Source: JABCZS01 sp041660525 (lineage in GTDB: Bacteria > Pseudomonadota > Gammaproteobacteria > JABCZS01). Taken from it: a DNA stretch of 64,000 nt. The notes under the pieces are model-generated. The model did not search any database. It was not told where the DNA came from and saw nothing but the letters and a program-made list of their open reading frames with translations. The stretch lies in assembly GCA_041660525.1 (NCBI GenBank), contig JBAZWD010000004.1:107451-171450 (forward strand), in the 5' to 3' direction. Positions 43,362 through 52,979 of this stretch are shown in pieces; within the stretch, counting starts at the first letter, position 1; each line of letters begins with the position of its first letter. Made by a program: the position numbers and the translations under genes.

Positions 43362-46004
43362 ATGCCAGACTTAATTAAAATTCCTTCTGAGAATATAGAA
43401 AACGCTACATCTTTTGTAAGCACATATTGCAAAAATGACGAATTTATCTCTTATTGCTCAGAAATAGAATACCAAGCTTATGCAAAAGCTAAGGTATTAG
43501 CCTATTTAAAAAATTGGACTGGCGGCGACATTACCCTTAATGAATTTGGCGCTGGTGTTTTGTATGCAATGAATGGGACATTGATTGAAATTTCTGTAAA
43601 AAATTCTACACCAAAACGATCTTACCAGCGTTCAAAAGACCGCCAAAACTTTACTAATGACAAACAGAATTTTATCGCAAATGCTAAAAAAGGATTGATA
43701 CAGAGCAAATCTTTTGATGATCGCTGGTTTCAAAAAAATAAAAAATTCATCCTTGCAGGGATAAAAGAGGCTATTGACGAATATGCTCCAAAAAAGCAAT
43801 GGAATATAAATTTAAATGCACCTGCCTTTAGAGAGAATGTTCAAGCTTTTCATATGGATGAAATATATCCCTCTGAAAGTACATCTACAAACAATTCTCT
43901 ACCTAAGATAACTGTAAATTTTGAGCCATTATCTAGCTTATATAAAAATAACACTCAAGCAAAAAAAGATTATGCAAAAACTCTTGCTAAGGTATTTGCT
44001 CTCTACCAAAAAGGGCAAAAATTTATAAAAGAAAATAAAGCGGATATCCGCAATATGCATGGTGACTTCAAATGGAAAGAATTTGACAAATATAATATAG
44101 GTCTTACTGATTTACCTGAAATTACAGATGCAGATCTAGAGTTCATTTGTTTGGAATTAGAGCTTGATTATGAGAATGATTTTAAAGAAGCCTTTGTAAC
44201 TACAAAAAAAGAAATAGCAGATAGCCAATTTGATGATCAAGCTAAAAAAATGTTTGCTGCTGTTAGCTTGGCTGGATTTCATCATTTTTCTCAAAAAAGA
44301 AATGAAAACTCAAAATCTTTAAATTTTAAAAATCCAGATGACGAACAGTACATAGCTGATGAATCAAATAAAAAAGGACATCCTCTTGTTAATGAAGCCT
44401 TCCTAGACCAAAGTATTTTTATATTACTAGACATCACATTCTTTGGAGAAGCCAGTAAGAAAGGCCCCGTATTGTATCCTAAACCTGAAAATGATCCAAA
44501 AGATCCCAGCTTGCAATACATCAATCAAGGATGGGAAATAGTGACTGGTAATCGTATTAATTTTCTGCTTCAAAAAGAAGACGCTAATACAAATGCTCAT
44601 GAAAATATGAGCGTTGAAAAAACATCAAATAACCTAGAAAGAAAGGACCCTCAAAATCAAGGAAGTTCAGATGACCGCATTAGCGATTTAACGCGTGCAT
44701 TTGAACTAGTAGCAGGTCAGCTATTATTTGAATCTTTTGGTAAAAATGAAAGCATTGATCCATATACTGTTTTACAGCATACATATCTATTCATGACATG
44801 GTATAAACTAGGAATACGAAATATATCTAGCTCTTCTGTTAAATTAGATAGTGGTGAATTATATTATATAACCACACATCAAAATACTTTTCTTAGCTCA
44901 ATTCACCATGCCATCCGTGCGATTGCTAGCAATATACCAACTCAAGCTACTGAACTTACCTTATTTATTAAAGAATTGCTTTTTTTAATAGAAGATAAAG
45001 CTACTAAGGATATCCCCCAAGTCCATTTTGAGAAGGTAACACAATTATTAGATATGCACGGTTCTGAGCATTTAAGGCTCACTAACGACGAAATGATTAC
45101 TCTAGCTCTTAGAGCTGAGAGCGTTATACGCAAATTAGAAGCACAAGACATAGAAAAACCATCATTCGATTTGGAATCAAAAAAATATACACACCCAAAT
45201 TTATTACCATTATTTAAAATGATCGCAAACGCTGCTGGTCGGTTTGCAGACTATGTAGGAAATGATAGTTCCTCCGAAATGGCAATAGTACAGTTAACCC
45301 AAAGAATTAGCCTACTTATACGTCAACTATTAAACCAAGTTTATACAGAAGCAGAGGAAAATAAACCTTTAGGTGTTTATAAGACTTTGCAACATGCTTA
45401 TTTATTTTTGCGATGGTATAAAGAAGTAATAGGTCATATACCATGGGAACTATTACAATTTAGAGAAAGAAAATGCCAAAAAAAATTAACTAGACTTGCT
45501 AAAAACCAAGAAAAAATTGGGCAAAAGGATATCCTGCATGAATTAGGCGAAATACAAAAAGAATTGTACTTCATAAAGCTGCACCAAAATACTTTTCTTG
45601 ACTCTATGAGCAATGCATTAAAGACTATAGAAGAAATACCTATTGTAGAAACTCATGAGAAAAATTTTATATCCGCGTTAAAAGGTTTAATTAACTCCAG
45701 CGCAACCGACCATCATGATGTTCATTTTGACAAGGTAAGAAGGTTACTCAATGATGATTGTCATACTCACTTCAATCCTACTGGAAATACATTTGAATGG
45801 TACAAGAAAGCTTCAACGCAAATAACAGCGTTAAATAATAAAGACTTATCAAGCGAGCACTTCGAAATAGACATCAATATCAGACGTCTACAACCCAATT
45901 TATTACCTTTATTTAAAGTTATTGCGAGGAAAGCCGTCTGCTTTGCAGATGAAGCTGAAGATCGTGTAAGATTTGCTACATGCGCAGTCGAATTAAAAAA
46001 ATAA
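43362..46004 (+). CDS. Large modular protein, family A member 3 (unknown)
   Basis: 880 residues. The N-terminal domain (about 1-290) matches members 1 and 2 in layout (WNINLNAP, KITVNFEPL, YQKGQKF, LPEITDADLEFICLELELDYEN). The C-terminal part has two diverged modules, each with (V/T)LQHxYLFxxWYK, HQNTFLxSM and a PNLLPLFKxIAxxAxxFAD ending. Hydrophilic, no signal peptide. It starts 33 bp after the kinase gene, probably one transcript. Unknown function. Confidence 0.75.
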   Translation: MPDLIKIPSENIENATSFVSTYCKNDEFISYCSEIEYQAYAKAKVLAYLKNWTGGDITLNEFGAGVLYAMNGTLIEISVKNSTPKRSYQRSKDRQNFTNDKQNFIANAKKGLIQSKSFDDRWFQKNKKFILAGIKEAIDEYAPKKQWNINLNAPAFRENVQAFHMDEIYPSESTSTNNSLPKITVNFEPLSSLYKNNTQAKKDYAKTLAKVFALYQKGQKFIKENKADIRNMHGDFKWKEFDKYNIGLTDLPEITDADLEFICLELELDYENDFKEAFVTTKKEIADSQFDDQAKKMFAAVSLAGFHHFSQKRNENSKSLNFKNPDDEQYIADESNKKGHPLVNEAFLDQSIFILLDITFFGEASKKGPVLYPKPENDPKDPSLQYINQGWEIVTGNRINFLLQKEDANTNAHENMSVEKTSNNLERKDPQNQGSSDDRISDLTRAFELVAGQLLFESFGKNESIDPYTVLQHTYLFMTWYKLGIRNISSSSVKLDSGELYYITTHQNTFLSSIHHAIRAIASNIPTQATELTLFIKELLFLIEDKATKDIPQVHFEKVTQLLDMHGSEHLRLTNDEMITLALRAESVIRKLEAQDIEKPSFDLESKKYTHPNLLPLFKMIANAAGRFADYVGNDSSSEMAIVQLTQRISLLIRQLLNQVYTEAEENKPLGVYKTLQHAYLFLRWYKEVIGHIPWELLQFRERKCQKKLTRLAKNQEKIGQKDILHELGEIQKELYFIKLHQNTFLDSMSNALKTIEEIPIVETHEKNFISALKGLINSSATDHHDVHFDKVRRLLNDDCHTHFNPTGNTFEWYKKASTQITALNNKDLSSEHFEIDINIRRLQPNLLPLFKVIARKAVCFADEAEDRVRFATCAVELKK

Positions 46005-46087
46005 AATTAAACCTCTCATTCTCTTTTAACTGCTGGCGCAAAATTGCTCTATTCTTAAATCGCTCGGATTGTACTGTAAAAGATTAG

Positions 46088-46219
46088 ATGAATAGAATAA
46101 AACAACAATTTCAATGTCATCATAAATCAGTATTGGTTGAACAAGCGATTAGTCTTGGGATTCTTAATTATTTGCCTAATAGCTTGGCATATAATAAGCG
46201 GATACATACGTTATTTTAA
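46088..46219 (+). pseudogene. Duplicated 3' fragment of the LuxR-type regulator gene
   Basis: About 130 bp almost identical to 50081-50212, the last 41 codons of the LuxR gene (RIKQQFQCHHKSVLVEQA onward, to HTLF and TAA). Only a few substitutions separate them. There is no start or upstream half. It shows that the LuxR gene once existed here or was copied and then lost its 5' part. Confidence 0.9.
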
Positions 46220-46385
46220 ATCGTTTAACTCTGATTCATCAAGTCCGGTGATTTAAGCAACCTGAGAAATATTCAAGCCTGAAACCAGCATCTTTTTTGC
46301 AAGATCGCGAGTGGCGAGTAAACGACCTTTTGATAGGCCTTCTTCAACTAGGCTTTTATCAAATCTTCTATTGACGTTATATATA
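46211..46385 (-). pseudogene. Remnant of an Rpn-like (recombination-promoting nuclease) gene
   Basis: The minus strand reads VNRRFDKSLVEEGLSKGRLL, ATRDLAKKMLVSGLNISQVA, a TAA stop, then ITGLDESELNDLK and the natural stop. This is the typical C-terminus of Rpn/PD-(D/E)XK putative transposase proteins, interrupted in frame at 46253-46255 and lacking the whole N-terminal nuclease domain. Confidence 0.75.
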
Positions 46386-47309
46386 TGTTCAGACCATACT
46401 CCATAAATGGCAGCCATATTCGGGGTATAGTCTATGTGATCGAAAGAATTCTACAACTAGCTGATAATCATAGTTTTTTTCTATTTGGAGCACGTAATAC
46501 GGGGAAAAGTACGCTTATTCAAGAGCGATTTAATATTCAACAATCCCTTTGGATAAATTTATTAGATTTAGACCAGGAAGAGCAATTTGCCAGAGAACCT
46601 AATTTGCTTTATGCCATGGTAAAAGCATTGCCTGAAAATATTACCCATGTAGTGATTGATGAGATTCAAAAATTATCTAAGTTACTGGATGTAGTGCATC
46701 GTTTGATTGAGGCAACCGATAAATATTTTGTACTGACAGAATCAAGTGCTCGAAAATTAAAGCATGGTGGTGCAAACAGATGAGCCACGTGCGCAAACTT
46801 TGCGCGCTTATGCACAAATTTATTTAAAAAAAGAAATTTGGTCTGAGCAATGGATCAGAAAACTAGATCCATTCCGAAAATTTTTGGAAGTAAGCAGCCA
46901 ATGTAATAGCCAAATTATTAATTACGCTGATATTGCTAGAGATGTGGGTGTGGATGATAAAACTATTATCAATTATTTTTCTATTTTAGAAGATACATTT
47001 CTTGGATTTTTTCTTGAACCTTATCACACTTCAATAAGAAAAAGACTATCTGAAAAACCAAAGTTTTATTTCTTTGATAATGGTGTAGCAAGAGCTTTGG
47101 CACTTTCTCTTACTGTGCCCCTTACTCCAAAAACAAGCGCTTATGACGCTGCCTTTGAGCACTTTATTATTACTCAAATCATTGCGCTGAATAGTTATTA
47201 TAAAAAGGATTTTCGCATTTCTTATTTACGCACTCGCAATTATTTGGTGATATTTATGTATTGCATTGGGATGAGGGAATTAAAAGGATTTTCTCATGAA
47301 TCATATTAA
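46385..47309 (+). pseudogene. Broken AAA_14/DUF4143 ATPase gene
   Basis: Two frames of one former protein. 46385-46783 has the P-loop (FLFGARNTGKSTLI) and Walker B VVIDEIQK, up to SSARKLKHGGAN. 46764-47309 continues with RAQTLRAYAQIYLKKEIW and the DUF4143 part (YFFDNGVARAL). The middle, normally about 80-100 residues, is missing and the junction changes frame. The C-terminal nuclease-like end is also lost after ISYLRTR. Such ATPases are frequent in accessory regions. Confidence 0.85.
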
Positions 47310-47318
47310 GCGATTTTT

Positions 47319-49376
47319 TCAATTTTTCTGACAAATGCTAGAAACTATTGTTTGATGAACAACAGTTTTTTCGCTTTTTTGTCTCGATAGCACTAAAGGG
47401 CTATTAGGCGCAATAACACCATACTTTTCCTGAGTTGCTTGTTTCAACTGTTCATAAGCACGCAGTAAGTTTTCTTGTGCATTTTGATATTTTTTTTGCT
47501 TTTCATTATCTCTATATTTTCTATAGGTGCGAAGAATAGCTATTCCTGATTTTAGACGTTTTTCTTCGTAGGCTTTTTGAACTTCTGGATTCAGCGTTCT
47601 TATGGCAGCTTGGGTCTTTTCTAACAATTGAATTAATTGTGCATTCTTTATTTTAAGACTTTGTCCAGTGGCTAATTTTTCCGATATTGTATTCTTGTGT
47701 GGGCACACTTTTTGGTTAATTTCTGCTTTTAAATTTTCAGCATTAAGAATATCCATATCAGAAAAAGATGAATCTATTCCATTATTTTTAGTTTCATTTT
47801 CTGCCTCTTTGATGGCAATGGCCTTTTTAAGTTGTCCGCCAGATTCTTTTACTGCCACCAATAACTGTATATACTTTGCTTTTCTGACGCGACATACTTG
47901 ATCTGATAATTTGTCCATAATGAGATTAAGCTCAGTATCACCCCCACTACAAGTGACCCTTACAAAACCTCTTCTTGCATCTATGCCAAAATATGAAGTA
48001 GGACAAATCAGTAGGCTTTCTTCAAACAATAAGTGATAACAAATATCTTCATCTGTTTCTATTAATTTTTTAATTCCCACTGCGGCAGTTGCATCTTTGT
48101 TGATAGACGTTCCAATGAGTTCATGTAAATCTAATAGAATGTAAAATGTGCCTTCAGGTTTATAATTCTCATCTGGCATATTAATACCTATATTGTGCGC
48201 TCTTTGATACACAAGATCCAATTGGGGTTTATAAAAATTTACCATACAGTTTAGATAATATTTATTAAGCGCATCTAATCCCGCACTAAAACTCGCATGC
48301 GCTGAAATTGGCATATGTCCGTAAATATTAAGTCCAGGTGTTAAACATTTTTTGATAAAAGCCTGATTGCGACTGTATAGCAGTGCCATTCGCTCGCCCG
48401 CAGCAGATAAACCCTTGGTTGCTGATCGCATTAAAATCACGTGATCAAGCAACTCTGGCGCATGCGTCATTAAAACAGTCAATAAAGAATGTGGCGTTTT
48501 AAATCCTAATTCGGCATAAGCTTCATCGAGTACAATAGGTGTTTTTTTCTCAAGTGGTAAATCTTTTTCATTTGCTAAACGTTGTCGCAATAGTGCTGCA
48601 ATTTTTATCCATTCAATTTCATCTGTGACCGTGCCTAAAGGATTATTTGGATCACAGAAAAGATAGGCATTGATTGTAATATTTTTTATATCAGCAACCT
48701 CTAAACTTGCTTGCAAGGCTACTTGCGTTAATTTATATCCGGGTTGGTTCATCACATGAATCGGATGGAGTTTATTTTGTCCTTCATTACCTCTATAAAG
48801 ACTATAAAAAGGGAATGCGGTAACCATTACGCCATTTGGATCTTTAAATTTGTTTACAAAATGAAATATTGAATATAAACCGCTTGAACCACCTACTGGT
48901 AAAAGAATATTTTCTCCTTTTGCAGTAAGCCCCGGATACCATTTATTTAATGCATGCGCAGCCACTTCACGAGCATCAATATTACCGGAAGGATCAGAAT
49001 AAGAAATAGCACTTTTAATTTTGACGATATTATCTCTATATTTTGAAAGTGCAATTTCATTTCCTATTGTGATTGCATGATGCATTTCATCAATCAAGTC
49101 ATGCGCTTCTTGAGATTTTTGCAAAACATTTGTCCAATACATTAATTCAGCTGAAACAATATGTTTATGAATAGGAAAGGTGGGATTACCCATTGCTGCA
49201 AAAATAATTTTTTTCTTTTTATATTTCTCTAGATATTTCATCCAAATGGCCAATAACATAACACGATCTATATTACCTGCATCCACAGTAAGAATTTGTT
49301 CATGGTGACCAGTTTGGTCTGCTATTGGCATCGACAGATTGGACACTTTATCACCTTGCTCAATTATATGATTCAT
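47319..49376 (-). CDS. Class I/II aminotransferase with long coiled-coil extension
   Basis: 685 residues. The first about 480 form a fold-type I PLP enzyme: VGGSSGLYSIFHF, CDPNNPLGTV, LDEAYAELGF and the PLP lysine in SATKGLSAAGERM, closing with GFVRVTCSGG. The remaining 200 residues are charged, with coiled-coil helices (AIKEAENETK, LEKTQAAIRTL, YRDNEKQKKYQN). Normal family length is about 400, so the tail is an addition. Substrate unknown. Convergent with the broken ATPase gene. Confidence 0.85.
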   Translation of the reverse strand: MNHIIEQGDKVSNLSMPIADQTGHHEQILTVDAGNIDRVMLLAIWMKYLEKYKKKKIIFAAMGNPTFPIHKHIVSAELMYWTNVLQKSQEAHDLIDEMHHAITIGNEIALSKYRDNIVKIKSAISYSDPSGNIDAREVAAHALNKWYPGLTAKGENILLPVGGSSGLYSIFHFVNKFKDPNGVMVTAFPFYSLYRGNEGQNKLHPIHVMNQPGYKLTQVALQASLEVADIKNITINAYLFCDPNNPLGTVTDEIEWIKIAALLRQRLANEKDLPLEKKTPIVLDEAYAELGFKTPHSLLTVLMTHAPELLDHVILMRSATKGLSAAGERMALLYSRNQAFIKKCLTPGLNIYGHMPISAHASFSAGLDALNKYYLNCMVNFYKPQLDLVYQRAHNIGINMPDENYKPEGTFYILLDLHELIGTSINKDATAAVGIKKLIETDEDICYHLLFEESLLICPTSYFGIDARRGFVRVTCSGGDTELNLIMDKLSDQVCRVRKAKYIQLLVAVKESGGQLKKAIAIKEAENETKNNGIDSSFSDMDILNAENLKAEINQKVCPHKNTISEKLATGQSLKIKNAQLIQLLEKTQAAIRTLNPEVQKAYEEKRLKSGIAILRTYRKYRDNEKQKKYQNAQENLLRAYEQLKQATQEKYGVIAPNSPLVLSRQKSEKTVVHQTIVSSICQKN

Positions 49377-49465
49377 ACAGTACGTTATTGATATTGAGCT
49401 TGATACCGGGAAATTTACGGTTTATTGAACGTATGGTATAATGCGAACATAAAAGGAGATGACAA

Positions 49466-50212
49466 ATGTTATTTAATGTTCATAGCCAAAATTACTTTAA
49501 GTCTAATGATATCTCCACTATTATTCAAAAAAACCATAAAAATCAAGACTTGTTTATTGGTTACAAAGATACTCATTTAACCATTCAACAGGCCACTGAA
49601 AATATTGTTATATCGGCCGGTTTCAATAAGGCCGAACAAATCTGCGGACTCACCGACCATGAACTGCCCTATCCTTCCGTATTGTTTGCTAAGGATTATA
49701 TTATCCAAGATCAAAAGGTATTGGGGGGAATGAAGTTAACTATTCTTGATATTTTACCTTTTAAAAACACTCATGTCTTGGTGATTACCACGCGAGTACC
49801 TGTGACGAATACTCAATATAATATTACGGGCTCAGCTTTTGTGATGAAACGAATTCCTAAACATTCAGCCATGCATGAATTAGCAAATCAAATATTACGC
49901 AGCAATAAAATGAAAGGTGCCTCGTTAATTTTGGATGAAGAAAATCTTTTAATTAAAGGCGCTGAAAAATTTCAGCTGAATGAAAAAGAATTTGAAGTGT
50001 TATGGTTACTTTCTCGCGGTTTAAGCCCTAAAAAAATTGCTGATTTCTTGAATCGATCTTCTCGTACGGTAGAAGATTATATAAATAGAATAAAGCAACA
50101 ATTTCAATGCCATCATAAATCAGTATTGGTTGAACAAGCGATTAGTCTTGGGATTCTTAATTATTTGCCTATTAGCTTGGCATATAATAAACGTGTGCAT
50201 ACGTTATTTTAA
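49466..50212 (+). CDS. LuxR-type transcriptional regulator
   Basis: 248 residues. N-terminal PAS-like sensor region (VISAGFNKAEQICGLTDHEL) and C-terminal LuxR HTH (LNEKEFEVLWLLSRGLSPKK, IADFLNRSSRTVEDYINRI). No receiver domain is evident, so it may sense a ligand directly. AAAGGAG precedes the ATG. The last 41 codons are duplicated at 46088-46219. Confidence 0.88.
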   Translation: MLFNVHSQNYFKSNDISTIIQKNHKNQDLFIGYKDTHLTIQQATENIVISAGFNKAEQICGLTDHELPYPSVLFAKDYIIQDQKVLGGMKLTILDILPFKNTHVLVITTRVPVTNTQYNITGSAFVMKRIPKHSAMHELANQILRSNKMKGASLILDEENLLIKGAEKFQLNEKEFEVLWLLSRGLSPKKIADFLNRSSRTVEDYINRIKQQFQCHHKSVLVEQAISLGILNYLPISLAYNKRVHTLF

Positions 50213-50237
50213 ATTGTTTAAATCCATAGGTTCTAGT

Positions 50238-50396
50238 TTACCTAAACCCATCATCCTGCATATATAAATATACATATGCTCGACGATAAGAATCAAACTC
50301 CTTTGATGCAAATTTTTGGCTGATTATCTCAATAATGGGTAATACTTGTTCCCTGCGTTGTACGCTTTGCTCAAACTGAATAAGTGGCACCTCTAA
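50238..50396 (-). pseudogene. Small gene remnant
   Basis: The minus strand reads EVPLIQFEQSVQRREQVLPI, IEIISQKFASKEFDSYRRAY and VYLYMQDDGFR, then a stop. It looks coding but has a TGA just upstream and no start. Family not recognised. Confidence 0.35.
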
Positions 50397-50488
50397 TCAC
50401 AAATCATTAATGATAATAAAGTTTACTATTGGCATTACCCTCCTCCTTCATTATACTAAGACCTTGTTGTAATTATTTAGGGAAGAAC

Positions 50489-51646
50489 ATGATGCGTAAA
50501 TACTTTTTATTATTAAGCCTATTTTTGAGCGCGCCGTTGTTGGCGAGCTCTCCTAATTTAGATTTTTCGAATATGCCTGTGGCTAAACCCCCACAAATTG
50601 CTGCGAATGCTTATATTTTGCAGGATTTTAACAGTGGGCAAACATTGGCAGAACATAATGCCGATACACCTGTTGAGCCTGCGAGCTTGACGAAAATGAT
50701 GACAATTTATGTATTGGATGTGGAATTGGCACGCGGCACCTTAAGTCCTGATGCAACGGCTTTGGTAAGTGAACATGCTTGGCGCACGGAAGGATCGCGC
50801 ATGTTTTTGGATTTAAATACCGAAGTTCCATTAAAAGATTTGCAATTAGGTGTGATTATTCAATCCGGTAATGATGCCAGCGTTGCCATTGCAGAACGTG
50901 TGGCCGGTAGTGAAGCCGCATTTGCTGAAATGATGAATTATCAAGCTAAACAATTAGGCATGACGAATACACATTTCACGAATGCCACAGGTTTGCCTGA
51001 TCCACAGCTTTATACCACAGCGCGTGATATGGCAACGCTCGCACGTGCGATGATTAAAAACTTTCCTGAAAGTTACCAAATTTATCAACAAAAAGAATTT
51101 TTCTACAATAGCATTAAACAAAATAACCGGAATTTATTATTGTATCGCGACCCTACGGTTGATGGCATAAAAACAGGACATACATCCAGCGCGGGTTATT
51201 GTTTAGTCGCTTCAGCGCAACGTGATGGCATGCGTTTAATTTCTGTAGTTTTAGGCACAGAGAGCGATAGCGCACGCGCTGAACAATCACAGACTTTATT
51301 GAATTATGGTTTCCGTACCTTTAAAACCCAGCAATTGGCGCAAAAAAATCAAGTGATCAATGAAGCGACTATTTGGAAAGGTCAAAAAAATATATTGCCT
51401 GTCGGTTTTGCTGATGATACGTATGTCACCATTCCACAAGGTAAAACCAACATTGAAACCAGCGTGAGTTTAAAATCTCCGCTTATCGCACCAATTCAAG
51501 CCGGTGCCATCGTAGGTATGATGCAAGTAAAATTAAACAATGAAGTGATTTCTGAGCTTCCTGTTATTGCACTTGAAACCGTTGAACAAGGCAGTTTATG
51601 GCGCCGCTTTATTGATTCTATAAAATTGTTTTTTAAAAACTTATAA
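50489..51646 (+). CDS. dacA: D-alanyl-D-alanine carboxypeptidase (PBP5/6 family)
   Basis: About 385 residues. Signal peptide MMRKYFLLLSLFLSAPLLA, then the penicillin-binding core with SLTK (SxxK), SGN (SxN) and KTG (in GIKTGHTSS). The C-terminal beta domain ends in an amphipathic helix WRRFIDSIKLFFKNL for membrane anchoring. It trims the terminal D-Ala from peptidoglycan stem peptides. ATG 50489 with AGGGAAG upstream is preferred to a start 20 codons earlier. Next to lipB as in many proteobacteria, though ybeD is absent. Confidence 0.95.
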   Translation: MMRKYFLLLSLFLSAPLLASSPNLDFSNMPVAKPPQIAANAYILQDFNSGQTLAEHNADTPVEPASLTKMMTIYVLDVELARGTLSPDATALVSEHAWRTEGSRMFLDLNTEVPLKDLQLGVIIQSGNDASVAIAERVAGSEAAFAEMMNYQAKQLGMTNTHFTNATGLPDPQLYTTARDMATLARAMIKNFPESYQIYQQKEFFYNSIKQNNRNLLLYRDPTVDGIKTGHTSSAGYCLVASAQRDGMRLISVVLGTESDSARAEQSQTLLNYGFRTFKTQQLAQKNQVINEATIWKGQKNILPVGFADDTYVTIPQGKTNIETSVSLKSPLIAPIQAGAIVGMMQVKLNNEVISELPVIALETVEQGSLWRRFIDSIKLFFKNL

Positions 51647-51655
51647 TGAAAGATA

Positions 51656-52276
51656 ATGACTTTTATTGTACGTGATTTAGGCTTGATTCCTTATCAAGAT
51701 GCTTGGCAGCGTATGCGTACATTTACGGATACGCGTGATGCCAATACTCCCGATGAAGTATGGCTGTTAGAACATCCGCAAGTATTTACGCAAGGGCAAG
51801 CAGGCCTTGCTTCACATATTTTAAATCCAGGAAATATTCCTGTGGTTCAAACCGATCGTGGTGGCCAAGTCACTTATCATGGTCCTGGACAATTAGTCGC
51901 GTATATTTTATTTGATTTAAAACGTTTGGATATGAGTATTCGTAAATTAGTAACAATACTCGAGCAAGCCGTGATCGATGTTTTAGCGCAATACCATATT
52001 ATCGCTAATTGCGATCGTAAAGCGCCCGGTGTTTATGTGAATGGCGCAAAAATTTGTGCGATAGGATTACGCGTGCGCCAGGGCCGCACTTATCACGGCA
52101 TTGCATTTAATATTAATATGGATTTAACACCTTATGCGCGCATTAATCCTTGTGGTTTTGAAAATTTGATAGTCACCCAAAGCAAAGATTTAGGTGGCCC
52201 AGCTACAGTTCAAGAAGCGGGAAAATTATTTATTAAACATTTAAATTCTATTATGGCGAACTGTGATGGACCTTAG
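51656..52276 (+). CDS. lipB: Octanoyltransferase LipB
   Basis: 206 residues. It transfers octanoyl from acyl carrier protein to lipoyl domains, the first step of lipoate synthesis. The motifs RGGQVTYHGPGQLVAYIL, GAKICAIGLRVRQGRTYHG and INPCGFENL (Cys) with a following Lys region are all typical. It lies 9 bp after dacA and overlaps pdxH, so one operon is likely. No lipA is in view. Confidence 0.97.
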   Translation: MTFIVRDLGLIPYQDAWQRMRTFTDTRDANTPDEVWLLEHPQVFTQGQAGLASHILNPGNIPVVQTDRGGQVTYHGPGQLVAYILFDLKRLDMSIRKLVTILEQAVIDVLAQYHIIANCDRKAPGVYVNGAKICAIGLRVRQGRTYHGIAFNINMDLTPYARINPCGFENLIVTQSKDLGGPATVQEAGKLFIKHLNSIMANCDGP

Positions 52277-52910
52277 TAAACAATTACAAGATTTGCGCCG
52301 CGAATATCAACAAGCAAAGCTTGATTTATCTTTAAACAAAGATCCGATTGCACAATGCCAACTCTGGATAGAGCAAGCTATAACGGCACAAATGCCAGAT
52401 GCTACCGCTATGGTATTAGCAACCGCTAATAAAAAAGCCGAGCCTTCTGTACGTGTGGTGTTATTAAAAGGATTTGAAGATAGGCAACTGATTTTCTTTA
52501 GCCATTATGAAAGCCATAAAGGCCATGACATGACTGAAAATCCTCAGGTTGCTGTTAATTTTTTCTGGCCACAGCTTGAGCGACAAATCATTATTCAAGG
52601 GACTGTGAGTTTACTTTCAGCGGCTGATTCTGATACCTATTTTCAAACACGCCCCAGAGCCAGCCAAATCGCAACAATAGCCTCTCATCAAAGCCAACCC
52701 ATTGATTCTCGTGAGTTTTTATTAAAAAAACAAGATGTAATAGCTGCTCAATTCAAAGATAAGCCTATACCAAGGCCTGAAAATTGGGGTGGTTATGCCA
52801 TTAGCCCTCATTATATTGAGTTCTGGCAAGGCCGCGAAAGCCGCCTCCATGATAGAATTGCCTATTATAAAGACCAAAATAATTGGACAACAAAAAGATT
52901 ATCTCCTTAA
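52266..52910 (+). CDS. pdxH: Pyridoxamine 5'-phosphate oxidase
   Basis: 214 residues. FMN enzyme making pyridoxal phosphate. RVVLLKGF, YESHKGHDM, FFWPQLERQIIIQG and the C-terminal WGGYAISPHYIEFWQGRESRLHD are family hallmarks; the SRLHDR is retained and the usual FRR(L)xP ending is here TKRLSP. It overlaps lipB by 11 bp. ATG 52266 is preferred to the adjacent GTG. Confidence 0.96.
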   Translation: MDLSKQLQDLRREYQQAKLDLSLNKDPIAQCQLWIEQAITAQMPDATAMVLATANKKAEPSVRVVLLKGFEDRQLIFFSHYESHKGHDMTENPQVAVNFFWPQLERQIIIQGTVSLLSAADSDTYFQTRPRASQIATIASHQSQPIDSREFLLKKQDVIAAQFKDKPIPRPENWGGYAISPHYIEFWQGRESRLHDRIAYYKDQNNWTTKRLSP

Positions 52911-52979
52911 GGTTGCCATCATATTTCTACGATATACTGGGCTCAATTACGAAAAAGCTTCTAAAAGAGGATATTTAAG

